The position numbers and the translations under genes were made by a program. DNA of 64,000 nt. It comes from Vanilla planifolia (Eukaryota > Streptophyta > Magnoliopsida > Asparagales > Orchidaceae). The notes beneath the pieces were generated by a model. It ran no database searches. It was not told the DNA's origin and was given only the letters and a program-made list of their open reading frames with translations. Location of the stretch: NCBI GenBank assembly GCA_023846275.1, contig CM043875.1, forward strand, positions 22,696,593 to 22,760,592, in the 5' to 3' direction. Positions 37,831 through 47,764 of this stretch are shown in pieces (positions within the stretch are counted from its first letter, which is position 1; each line of letters begins with the position of its first letter).

Positions 37831-38499
37831 ATGGGGTCTGCTAATAGATCTTTCGCTGAGATGCTTGGTGGGGGCGCCACGCCGTCACCGTGCAAACCAC
37901 GCCGCGCAACTATTTTCCATAGCGAACCTGAAATTACAATCTCGCCGGAGGAGGTAACGAAGTTAGCCGAACCCTTCAAACTCGCTCTGGTAGGCAAATT
38001 CTCCCACGGCCGCCCAACTTTGGATGTCATTCGCTCATCCCTGGCCAAAGCCGGCTTCCGCGGTGCGGTCTCAGTCGGGCTGCTCAACTCCCGGCATGTC
38101 ATCCTTCGATTCGCTCATGAAGAAGATTACTTGTTCTGTTGGCTTAAAACCGTCTGGTACATCCTCGAGTTCCCTATGCGACTTCTAAAATGGTCGCCGG
38201 AATACCGCTTCGAAGCAGAGCCGACGACCGCCCCGGTTTGGATTTCTTTCGTCAACCTGCCGCTGCATCTCTTTGACAAGGCGATTCTCTTCTCAATGGC
38301 GGCGGCCATTGGGACGCCCCTGAAACTCGACTCGGCGACGGCGTCCGTCTCGCGGCCGCACGTGGCCAAGGTTTGCGTTGAAATTGACGTCACGAAGGAG
38401 CAACCCAAGCAGATTCGGATTTCGGCTCATCCCGGAGTGCACGCGGGCGGCTTCTGGCAGCCTATTACCTACGAGAACAAACCAAATTACTGCTCCTAA
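37831..38499 (+). CDS. LINE ORF1 part: DUF4283 RNA-binding protein, stopped in its zinc knuckle
   Basis: This is the nucleic-acid-binding protein of plant L1 LINEs, which coats the element RNA. The 222-residue reading has the DUF4283 pattern LALVGKFSHGRPTLDVIRSS, then VGLLNSRHVILRF, FPMRLLKWSPEY and PVWISFVNLPLHL. The stop TAA (38497-38499) falls inside a CCHC knuckle. TGC at 38491, then TGC at 38500, CAC at 38515 and TGC at 38530 make a perfect C-x2-C-x4-H-x4-C if the stop codon is counted as one of the two spacer residues. The same frame then stays open into the ORF2 part. ATG 37831 is the first in-frame start with the usual N-terminal context, and the upstream frame is in the UTR. The stop is either a single recent mutation or is read through. 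Confidence 0.85.
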   Translation: MGSANRSFAEMLGGGATPSPCKPRRATIFHSEPEITISPEEVTKLAEPFKLALVGKFSHGRPTLDVIRSSLAKAGFRGAVSVGLLNSRHVILRFAHEEDYLFCWLKTVWYILEFPMRLLKWSPEYRFEAEPTTAPVWISFVNLPLHLFDKAILFSMAAAIGTPLKLDSATASVSRPHVAKVCVEIDVTKEQPKQIRISAHPGVHAGGFWQPITYENKPNYCS

Positions 38500-41400
38500 T
38501 GCCTTACCATTGGGCACAGCAGAGAGACCTGCAGGAACAACCCACTTGTCGGCAATCTCCCTGCGGATAAAGGTAAGAGATCGTGTGTACCTTCGCCGCA
38601 TTCGGAAAGCTCCTCACCAAGATATCCTGGCCCGGATTTGGGTCAGTGCTCCTCTCCCAAATCTCCACTGCAATCTTTCCCCCTGACGCCCGTAAAATCG
38701 GTGGGCCCTTCCCCCCGACATGACCTTCAACCGGGACAAAAGACAAACAACATAGTGCTAGATCGGCCCTCCCCACCGAAGATTCAGGTCGACAGCCGGG
38801 ACAGGACAATGTCAGTCCCCGCTCAGACGGAGATACAGCCCATTTCTACTATGAATCCCCCACCACCGGCAGCTCCGGAGGACACATTGACTATACATAA
38901 CCCACAGGCCGAACTTATTCGGAACAGGGAACCTGAACCAAACCTCACGCCCTCCCCGTCTTCTCAGGATACTTACATTGCAGATGCAATCTCAACGAAC
39001 GAGTTGAACTCTCTTCACTCCCCAACAGCCGAAACAGTCTCTGCTTATGCATCCTTAAATGGATCTCCAACGTCAATTCAGAATTCCGGGAAGGAAACAT
39101 TGCAGACTAACCCGGGGACTCAAATAAACTTTGGCATACTTGAGCTCTCTTTGCAGCCAGAAACGAAAATGGATTCAGGTAAGAACGTCTCAACGACGAT
39201 GGACTTTCCCCCGTTGGCACCCCTTAAACTCAAAAATCGCAGAGCAAAAAACAGAGGCCAGGTTGCGATCTCCCCCCTTGTACCAGAAGCGCTACGGGCT
39301 CTAAACCGCCTATCCCCAATGATTAATCTTCTCTCCTGGAACATTCGCAGGGCCGCCAGCAAAGCTTCATCTGGCCGTCTCCGACACCTCATCCGCTCCC
39401 ATCACATAGATGTCCTCGTTCTGCTCGAACCATTCCTCGGTGATGACAGCATACCTCCCCTCTGCCTCAAATTGGATATGCAGGATGGCCTCAGCTCTCC
39501 AAATGGGAAGATTTGGATTCTTTGGTCCTCCAAATGCCGGGTTAGACCCGTCCTCCTCTCGGAACAAGCCTTGACGGTTCAGGTATCCATTCAAGGCGCT
39601 ACATTCTGGCTCTCGGCGGTCTACGGAAAGCACAGCCGTAGTCTCCGCCGGCCTTTGTGGAAATTTATCTCTGACTCCTGTGAGATGGCTGGCGACTCTC
39701 CATGGTGCATCTGCGGTGACTTCAACGTAACCATGATGGAGCAGGATCAATTGGGAGCTGCTCGTTTTCGCAACAGAGATGTCGGCGACTTCCACGCAGC
39801 TGTGATGGATTCCAACCTCCATATTCCCCAGACTATCGGGGGCCCGTTCACCTGGCAGGGCAAAAGGCGCGGTGCCATCGTCCTAAAAAGGTTGGATTAC
39901 TTTCTCAATAACGTAGCTTGGACGGAGGCTGTGCCGGACGGAGTCGTAGAAATTCTTCCGCGTACCACCTCTGATCATGCCCCCATCCTTTTCCGGGCTC
40001 AGTACCCTCGCAACGGGGGGGACAAGCCATTCCGCTTTTTAAATGCCTGGCTACTTCACCCGGGCTTAGAGGACCTGGTTCACCATTCTTGGAATGCTCC
40101 AATCGCCGCGGCCGGAATTTACAAGTTCATTGGTAAACTGGCAAGACTCAAAGCCTCTTTGAAATATTGGAACAGGACTACTTACGGCAACCTCTTCAGT
40201 AATACCAAGTTAGCCGAGCAAGAGGTGAGGGAGGCGGAAGCAGTCTTAATCGATGACCCAAATCCGGTAAATGCTGAACGACTTCGTTCGGCAAACACTA
40301 CCCTACACCATCGCCTGGCCGCTGAAGAAGACTTCTGGCGCCAGAAAGCGGGTCTTCGGTGGCTGAAGGAGGGAGACGCGAACACAGGATACTTCCACGC
40401 CTCTGTCAAGGCTAAGAGGCAAATGCTCCATATCCAGAAATTAAAAAGGCCAAACGGCGAATGGACGGAGGGGGAAGAGGAATTGGAGAACCTCCTCATA
40501 AATCATTTTCAAGACATATTCCGTGGGCGGGCGGCCTGCCTCCCCGCCATCGACATAATTCTGAATCACGCACCTACATCCCTCTCACCGGCACAGAACG
40601 GCTCTCTCACCAGGCCGACGGACGCTGAGGAATTGCGGTCAATCCTCACCTCAATGCCCGAGGCCAGTGCTCCTGGGCCGGACGGCTTCACAGTCAAATT
40701 CTACAAGCAATTCTGGACACTCCTCGCTATGGATCTAGTGGAAGTAGCTAACGCATTCCTTGAGGGCTCGCCAATTCCTAAAGCCCTGGGCTCGGCGTGG
40801 ATTTGCCTCATCCCAAAGACCACGGCCGCTTCCTCGCCTGCAGATTTTAGACCAATCTCCCTCTATAACGTCGTCGGCAAACTCCTTTCCAAGCTACTGG
40901 CATCTCGGCTGGCCACCATCCTGCCTTCAATCATCGCAGCTGAGCAATCCGCCTTCATTAAAGGACGTAGCATCACAGACAACATTTTGTTAATGGAGGA
41001 AATGATCACCCGTCTTAACCGACGCCGGAAGGAGAACAATATCATACTTAAACTTGATTTCAAAGCCGCATTTGATAGAATTGGCTGGCCATTTCTCCTT
41101 GCGGTGCTTCGCAACCGGGGATTTAGCGCTGCATTCTGCACATTGGTACTCAACGTTCTCCAATCTACATGGCTCTCGGTGCGGATCAACGGACGCCCAA
41201 AGGGATTCTTCAAACCGAGCTGCGGAGTTCGTCAGGGGGATCCGCTCTCGCCGGCCCTGTTTTGTATCGCTTTGGACACCCTCAGTCGGTTCCTCTCGGC
41301 AGCCTCGGCCTCTGGAAGCCTCGACACATTTTCGACTCCAACCCACTGCAGGCCCATCACCCACCTTGCGTTCGCGGATGATACGGTGATCTTCACCACC

Positions 41401-42795
41401 TGCAAAAAAGCCTCACTCCGGCATTTGTCTATCATTCTCCATAGCTTCCTTCAAGCCTCCTCGCTTGAATTAAACAGTGGTAAGACTTCCGTAATCCACG
41501 GCAGGCACTCATCAACACGAGTAAAGAAGCGAACTCTTCGCATCCTCGGATTCCACTCGGCTAGCCTCCCAATCCTGTATCTTGGCTGTTGGCTCGACGT
41601 CGGAAAGCCCCGCGACAGCCAATTTCAACCACTGCTCGACAAAATTCGTCACCGCATTGTCTCTTGGCAAAACAAACTTCTCTCCATGAGTGGCAGACAG
41701 GTACTCATCAACTCGGTCCTTACTTCTATGTCTGCTTACATCTCCGCCGCCCGGTCGCCTCCCTTGAAGACAGTCTCCGCCATTAACAACCTACTCGCCA
41801 ACTTCTTCTGGGGCAAATCACCCAATGGCCCCCGCCATCACTGGGCGGCATGGAACAAGCTCGCAAGGCCAATAACCAACCAGGGCATCGGCATTATTAA
41901 CCTCGAGGCGCAAATTCGAGCCCAAACGGCGAAACTCTGGTGGAGGCTGCTTCACACGGTCTCCCTTTGGTCTAGCTTTCTCACCCAAGCATACATGACC
42001 CGCGACGACAACATCAGGGCTACCAGACGAGACTCTCACAGTTGGCGTCGCCTTTTCAAGTTTTGTGATAATCTGCTCTTCGTCCACGAAAAGGAAGAAG
42101 ATGGTTCGGGATTATCCGGCTGGCCCAGCTCGTCCGGTTCTGCCGACTCGGTCTGTACTCGCCCCAACCACTGCCGGTTCAGGCCCAGCCAACTTGACTT
42201 GGCCAGCCACCTTAAATGGCTCGGTTGCTGCTCCGACAACTGCGGTTCCTTTTCCTCCGCCTCCGCTTATGGTATATTTTGCTCAACATCTCTCCCCCCG
42301 GTTCCCAGGCGATATGACCACAACAAACTTATTTGGCACAAAAGAATTCTGCCAAAAGTCTCCATCTTGGTGTGGAGATTACTCAACAACGCACTGCCAT
42401 TACCACACAAAATTCAATCTATTGGCATCTCTCTTGCTCCAAAGTGCCCCTTCTGTCCGCAGATTGATACATTGGAGCACATCTTCTGGCACTGCTCGAT
42501 CACCAAACCCACATGGACTTGGTTCGAACGTCGCCTCGACATCAACATAAAGAGGCCATCTCTTCCCCGGATATTCAGCTGGTGGTCCCACAAATCAACT
42601 ATCAACTCATTAGCCTACTCAATCCCAGCATCTATATGCTGGATGGCCTGGAAAAATTGGAATTCAGCACTCCATGAGGGTACAGTGGCAACTCCTGATC
42701 GCTTCCTATGGGAGACACAAAAGTTCATAGTCAATCTTTACTTACTCCGACCGTCGGGTCAGCTACTCAGTTCAGAAATTCTCTCCCTTGCTTAA
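38500..42795 (+). CDS. LINE ORF2 part: endonuclease, reverse transcriptase, zf-RVT
   Basis: The frame is open from 38500; the first ATG is 38638, giving 1385 residues by that count. Residues 1-227 are a Pro/Ser/Thr-rich linker. From residue 228 comes the APE-type endonuclease: LLSWNIRR, LLEPF, ICGDFNV, RLDYFLNN and TTSDHAPILF (about 228-450). The reverse transcriptase follows: PGPDGFTVKFYKQFW, FRPISLYNVVGKLLSK, LDFKAAFDRIGW, GVRQGDPLSPALF and the catalytic FADD at residues 912-915. The C-terminal zf-RVT knuckle reads CPFCPQIDTLEHIFWHC (about 1269-1285). There is no RNase H domain, as in most plant L1 elements. The protein nicks target DNA and primes cDNA synthesis from the nick. All listed catalytic motifs look intact, so apart from the upstream stop it could encode working enzyme. 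Confidence 0.93.
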   Translation, partial: CLTIGHSRETCRNNPLVGNLPADKGKRSCVPSPHSESSSPRYPGPDLGQCSSPKSPLQSFPLTPVKSVGPSPRHDLQPGQKTNNIVLDRPSPPKIQVDSRDRTMSVPAQTEIQPISTMNPPPPAAPEDTLTIHNPQAELIRNREPEPNLTPSPSSQDTYIADAISTNELNSLHSPTAETVSAYASLNGSPTSIQNSGKETLQTNPGTQINFGILELSLQPETKMDSGKNVSTTMDFPPLAPLKLKNRRAKNRGQVAISPLVPEALRALNRLSPMINLLSWNIRRAASKASSGRLRHLIRSHHIDVLVLLEPFLGDDSIPPLCLKLDMQDGLSSPNGKIWILWSSKCRVRPVLLSEQALTVQVSIQGATFWLSAVYGKHSRSLRRPLWKFISDSCEMAGDSPWCICGDFNVTMMEQDQLGAARFRNRDVGDFHAAVMDSNLHIPQTIGGPFTWQGKRRGAIVLKRLDYFLNNVAWTEAVPDGVVEILPRTTSDHAPILFRAQYPRNGGDKPFRFLNAWLLHPGLEDLVHHSWNAPIAAAGIYKFIGKLARLKASLKYWNRTTYGNLFSNTKLAEQEVREAEAVLIDDPNPVNAERLRSANTTLHHRLAAEEDFWRQKAGLRWLKEGDANTGYFHASVKAKRQMLHIQKLKRPNGEWTEGEEELENLLINHFQDIFRGRAACLPAIDIILNHAPTSLSPAQNGSLTRPTDAEELRSILTSMPEASAPGPDGFTVKFYKQFWTLLAMDLVEVANAFLEGSPIPKALGSAWICLIPKTTAASSPADFRPISLYNVVGKLLSKLLASRLATILPSIIAAEQSAFIKGRSITDNILLMEEMITRLNRRRKENNIILKLDFKAAFDRIGWPFLLAVLRNRGFSAAFCTLVLNVLQSTWLSVRINGRPKGFFKPSCGVRQGDPLSPALFCIALDTLSRFLSAASASGSLDTFSTPTHCRPITHLAFADDTVIFTTCKKASLRHLSIILHSFLQASSLELNSGKTSVIHGRHSSTRVKKRTLRILGFHSASLPILYLGCWLDVGKPRDSQFQPLLDKIRHRIVSWQNKLLSMSGRQVLINSVLTSMSAYISAARSPPLKTVSAINNLLANFFWGKSPNGPRHHWAAWNKLARPITNQGIGIINLEAQIRAQTAKLWWRLLHTVSLWSSFLTQAYMTRDDNIRATRRDSHSWRRLFKFCDNLLFVHEKEEDGSGLSGWPSSSGSADSVCTRPNHCRFRPSQLDLASHLKWLGCCSDNCGSFSSASAYGIFCSTSLPPVPRRYDHNKLIWHKRILPKVSILVWRLLNNALPLPHKIQSIGISLAPKCPFCPQIDTLEHIFWHCSITKPTWTWFERRLDINIKRPSLPRIFSWWSHKSTINSLAYSIPASICWMAWKNWNSALHEGTVATPDRFLWETQKFIVNLYLLRPSGQLLSSEILSLA

Positions 42796-42875
42796 CTTGG
42801 ACTCATGTAGTTCCTAGCTCCCCGTAGCTTGGAAAACTCTTGTACCTTTTAGCTTTATCAATAAAAAAAAAAAAA

Positions 42876-42885
42876 AAGTGTGAAT
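42876..42885 (+). repeat. LINE target-site duplication, right copy
   Basis: AAGTGTGAAT, an exact match to 37639-37648. The first two bases overlap the poly-A tail. Confidence 0.85.
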
Positions 42886-43003
42886 AAATATAGATGAAGA
42901 TAATTTGACCCATAACACAGTACAAATCTATGGATAGTATAATTATGATATAAAAAATGAAAAAGTTTTTAATAACTCGAGACAATGATCATCTATGTTA
43001 ATC
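42886..43003 (+). other. Short AT-rich remnant between LINE and solo LTR
   Basis: This is a continuation of the AT-rich target interrupted by the LINE. It ends in TAATC, the 5-bp target duplication of the solo LTR. Confidence 0.6.
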
Positions 43004-44049
43004 TGTTATACCCAGTAAAAAGTTTTATGTTAATCTTTAATGAATTAATTTTTGGCTTGGATGATTTCAGATCGACAGTAGGATGAGCCAGGAGCTCAAT
43101 CAGAGGCTATTGGAATTTCTGAAATTTCTAGGGATTTTTCGGAGCACCGAGGTGAATTTTAAGAAATTTCCCTGTTTAATTAGATTTATTGGATTTTTAG
43201 AAATTCGAAAATCCATTTAAATTAAACCGGAAATTGGTTTTTACCGCGCGTGAACCGGACCGGAACGGTTCAGCGGAGGCGGAGACGGTTCGCCGAGTGA
43301 GTTTGCGCGTGCGTTCTGATAAGCGGATCGGACGGTCGTGATCGACGGTTGGGATTGAACCGGCTGATCGGGTGCTTACCGTGTCGAAAGCGTGTCAACG
43401 GCGCGTAATGGGTTTCACCGTGTCGGCCAGAAATATAAAAAACCCTCGCGAAACGATTAGGGTTCGTTCGGCCGACCGATAGAGAGAGTTTTTCCGGCGT
43501 ACGGCGCGTGATTCCGGCGGCCTGGCAAGGGGCTTTTTGTGCCTGGAGATCCACGGGAACGAGGAGAGTCAATTCATACCGGATTCGTTCGGCGAGGAGC
43601 TGCGGCGAGCTGCGGACGAAGTTCACCGTCGCCGGCGTCGTTGAGGTAGGAAATTCAGTTTAAATTAGTGATTTAGTAGAAAATTAAAAGCATGAAATAC
43701 TTTGCTTAATGAAAACAAGCATGTGGATGAAAATTCGGATTTAATTGAATGCTAATTTGTGTCTTTTGCAAATTTCGGAATTCCTGGAAAAATTCCCATT
43801 TCGCCGAAAAAAAATTTATTAATGCTTAGGAGCATGTTAGGAAATTGTTCTCCTTGTTCGCAGTCGCCGGAAAACGACGGAAGGATCGTATTGGTCGGCG
43901 ATGGCGGCGGCTAGGGTTTCGCGGGCGCCGGGCAGAGGAAGGAGATGGATTAGGATTTAGTTAATTAGTTAATAATTAATCGTAAATTAATTAATTAACA
44001 ATTATTAACTTAAATTGGTGCGGATGAGAGAGAAGCGGAAGGATTTATA

Positions 44050-44260
44050 ATTCGGAAATTAATTCCGAATTTTCGGAAATAATTTATTTAATTTTAATGC
44101 GGCGCGGAAGAGGAAAGACGGGAGGAATTAAATTCGGAAATTTATCCCGAATTTTTGGGAAAAAGAAAATGCAGAATATTTAATTCGGAAATTAATTCGA
44201 ATTTTGGAAATAAGATATATGAAGAATTAAACTCGGAAACTATTCCGAATTTCGAAAAAA
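44050..44260 (+). repeat. Repeated palindromes (TTCGGAA...TTCCGAA) in the solo LTR
   Basis: Four variants of TTCGGAAATTAATTCCGAA lie near 44051, 44132, 44183 and 44233, about 50-80 bases apart. Each can fold into a 7-8 bp hairpin. They sit downstream of the probable transcription start. Confidence 0.7.
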
Positions 44261-44716
44261 TGGATAAAGACGGAAATTGATGACGGAATTTAAAAATTTC
44301 CTGAAGTGGGGAAAAATGTTATCAGTGATGACAGTACAGCTGGAAACAGTCAGACAGAAGTATGGTACATGGATGCTACCAGAACAGTCAGTAATTGACA
44401 GTTGTGTTGCCTTGATGGCAACGGCATGGATTGAGTCAGTTTATTCAGTGTTGGCATATTTTATGGATTGGCATACTGGACCGGACTACTATAGACCCTA
44501 TATGATGTTTTAGGGTAGTTGTGGTAGGTAACTGTGCGGTTCAGACTTAGCTTCCACAGTATACATGTGACTGGTATGCGCCTTGTTGTACCTGGATACA
44601 TGTTGTCGGATCTTGGAGTTAGAGATTGGCAATGACTGTAGGGGCGTGAGCTTCTATGGAAGTTGTTGGTAGAGGACTCTTTGGGACGGTGGCTGAGTCG
44701 ATCTCTCCTGGTCCAT

Positions 44717-44822
44717 GTGTGTAGGCCTGCGCGCCTGAGGGTGGCAGGGGTGTCTCGCAGTGGCTAGCCAAGTGTGTAGGCCTGCGCGCCTTAGGGTGGC
44801 AGGGGTGTCTCACGTTGGCTAG
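44717..44822 (+). repeat. 55-bp GC-rich tandem duplication in the solo LTR
   Basis: Two copies start GTGTGTAGGCCTGCGCGCC (44717 and 44772) and continue with AGGGTGGCAGGGGTGTCTC, differing at a few positions. Confidence 0.85.
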
Positions 44823-45796
44823 AGATTTTGTGACTGGATCTGTCTATAGTCTCCAGGAGATTGATTGACGAGAGACGCTGCGGTGTCGGGTGCTTAGGCG
44901 CCATGCGTGTTTCGAGATGGGCGTTCCCACTGGCACGCTACCTGGAAGCCCAGAGGAGAGCTACTCTGGTGTGACTAGGGGTGACTGTGGTTGGTCGGAG
45001 TCTGGGACTGAGAGTGCCTATCCACCATCATTGTTATGCTGTATTCATATATTTTTGCTATTATCCTTCTCTTGCATGTGAGTTTTACTAGCTGTCTTTC
45101 CTACTGGGCGTAGCTCATTCCTGTATTGTATATTTCAGTGGCTCGGCAGACTTGACGCTACCTGATTAGGTGGGATCGTGGTCAGCAGGCTTGTGGAGGA
45201 TATCTGATTGTGATTGTCTGAGATATTCTGGTTAGTTGATTGTTGCTGTTGGATGTATTTAATGAGGTTATTATTCTCATATGTCATGTAATATGTGAGG
45301 GAAATTCTGACTTATGTTTCTGGTTGGATAATATTGCACTTGTTGGACTTGGTCTTATTCTTGTAATGTAGTTTCCATTTACTACCCTATCTTATTGTCT
45401 TGGAGTATGGTGTGTGGAGTGCCATATTTTATCTGAGGATGTTATATATCTTTTTGTTTGATGGTGAGGTCATTACATGACTATGGAACTTAACCATGGG
45501 GGTTCAGACTTCTAATAGACCGGTTCTCCTACCCGTAGGGGTTAGGAGTATTGGGTCTAGTAGGAGTAACATTGCGTGAGTCCATCTGTTAATTCAGGAG
45601 TCATGAACCTGATTTGACGGTGTACCCGGGAGATGGGATCCACATTGTTAAGGGAAATAGGTGTGTAATGATGTGTTATATCCTATGTTTTCGTAGGCTA
45701 CTCAGGTCGGTATGGGACGATCTGAGCTGTCTATATAAAAAAAAAAAAAATTGTATGCCAAAAATCAGCCTATTAAAAATGGGGTGTAACATAATC

Positions 45797-47764
45797 ATTA
45801 CAAGAAGAGATTAACTTATAGGAAACTATTAGAGTTAAGAGAGAAAGAAGATGAGGCACTAAATTGATTAGACATGGTCGTTGGGAGAAATTGGACAATT
45901 AAGAAAGTGAGTAGATGATTGATTGTAGTTATAAGAGGGTGTAATCAAACTTGGGATAGATTTTTTGGGATATGTTTGAGCAATTAGCTTCGACCAAATG
46001 CATTAAAGTAGAAAAGAACAAGGGAAGTGGGAGTATTTCCAAGTGTTGGAGATAAATTAACACAAGCTAAAGGCCAAAACAAGGTGATTCCAGTTACAAG
46101 TACTATAGAACTTAAGAAATTGAAGTAAAAATCTAATCCTATGTGAGACTACTATATGAAAATTGAGAGGTATGCAAACTTGTATTATGTGCATATGTTT
46201 GGCAGTTGATGTTTATAATTTAAATACTTTTAAATGATAACACTAATATGCAAATACTTAAGGATGTTTGTATGAACTAGTTTATGTTCAAGGTTGAGGT
46301 TTGATAAGTGTTGCTTGTGGATGAGTAGAGGTTTAAATAATGATCTCACATGAAAATCTTAAGATGTTTGATTCTCCTTTTGAATTATAATGATTGATAC
46401 ATGTTTGATTTCTCACATGATGTTAGAGCATGATACATTGCATTGCTTATTTACAACATTTAATTTTTATACTAGAGAATTAATGTTCATAAAATAAGAA
46501 GAGAAAAGAAAAGTAAAATTCTACTGATGATGGTAGCTTTAAACAGAAATTGAAGATAAGTTTATGATTAAAGAAAAAGGTTTGGTAAGAGAGGAAAAAG
46601 TTCAAAAGTTGATGGGGTAAATAGTTATCTAAGTGGTGACAACTATTCTAAAATAATGGTTCTAAAAATAAGTCAAATGAGCTATTTTATTAGATTTGTT
46701 TATATTAGAATGACATATTCTTAAACATGTCAAATCATTTATGAAAGAGCAATGCTCTAAGACAATCCTTAAAAAATGAAATGATAAAAAAATGATCAAA
46801 TTCATAAAAATGATAAAAAAAGATAAAAAGTTGTCAAATTCATACACAAATTTCTTTTACATTTCATTATTCAGTCACATGTTCTTCTTATATTAAATTT
46901 TTTCAATTAACCTATGCACATGACTACCTAAATATTGTTTTATTTATATATATGTATAAAATTTTGCTACAAAGCTAGTGATAATTGGCTTAACCTATTT
47001 TTGATTTAACATTTTTAGGTTAAAATGAGACACATCATTAAGATACAAGAATTAGTGAGAAATAGTTTAAGATGACTTAATTTGGAAGATGCTCATTTGC
47101 CATTTAGATGTGTTGTTTATTTATTTTATGCATTTGAAGAAAAGGACATGTATTAGAAATTTAATCATGAAGTTGATTTAAAACCTGGTTTGCTAAAGCT
47201 TGAAAGACAATTATGTTTTAAATGTTTCAAGTTTTTAAATGGTTAAATGGTTTTCTTATTAGTAAATGTGATTCAATACCTAGTAGTTTTAAAAGCAATG
47301 TTTTATTTCTCTTTTGCAAAATCTTTTTAAAAAGAGTGTTATTCAAAAGGAGTAAAAACGAGCTTATATTACTTATTTTATATGAAAATAAGAAAAATAT
47401 TTCATGTTTTCAAAATAATAAAGAAAAGTAAAATTATATGAAATGGATCCAAATCTAAGAAAGGTTAGATGAGGATTACTACAAAAATGATATTAGAGTA
47501 GTTAGAATTCTAGGATGAAGAATCATAGGAAAAGGATAATCTAGGATATCAAACTTAGAAAGAATAGGCATTAAGTTGCAAAGTTATTTTGTAAATGTCT
47601 AAGATAAAATTCTAAAAAAGCATTATTCTAAGGTGGTAAGTATGAGTAGATCTTTTAAAAGAGAAAACACACATGTATTTTTATTTGACTTTGATATTTG
47701 TTTCATATGCTAAATGTATTACAAGAGACATAGAATTAATTTACAAAAATTGCATTACTTCAGG
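45797..47764. other. AT-rich stretch, no gene seen
   Basis: No gene is supported. The small frames at 46662 (minus) and 47222 have no recognisable domain. Composition resembles the neighbouring LTR-type sequence, and it may be part of the old LTR that continues to 49734. Confidence 0.3.

Larger units (their letters stand above)
37649..42877 (+). mobile_element. Full-length L1-type LINE with target-site duplication
   Basis: The element is flanked by a 10-bp duplication AAGTGTGAAT (37639-37648 and 42876-42885; the two A bases may belong to the tail). It ends in a 15-base poly-A run after AGCTTTATCAATAAA. It has a short 5-prime UTR, one coding frame carrying ORF1 and ORF2 functions, and a short 3-prime UTR. 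GC content is far above the surroundings. The intact duplication, intact tail and nearly open frame point to a young insertion. Confidence 0.93.
43004..45791 (+). mobile_element. Solo LTR, 2.8 kb, with 5-bp target duplication
   Basis: The ends are TGTTATACCC and GGGGTGTAACA, giving the inverted terminal repeat TGTTA/TAACA. It is flanked on both sides by TAATC (42999-43003 and 45792-45796). No internal region is present, so this is a single LTR left by recombination. The length and layout fit Ty3/gypsy elements with long LTRs. A promoter-like AAATATAAAAAACC lies at 43431, followed by a GC-rich leader. The perfect duplication and sharp ends suggest it is fairly young. The open frames at 43270-43626 (minus), 44277-44513 and 44619-44813 are not genes. 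Confidence 0.88.

Noticed and set aside
44277-44813. Open frames inside the solo LTR
   Set aside because: They lie within LTR noncoding sequence and have no gag, pol or host domain.
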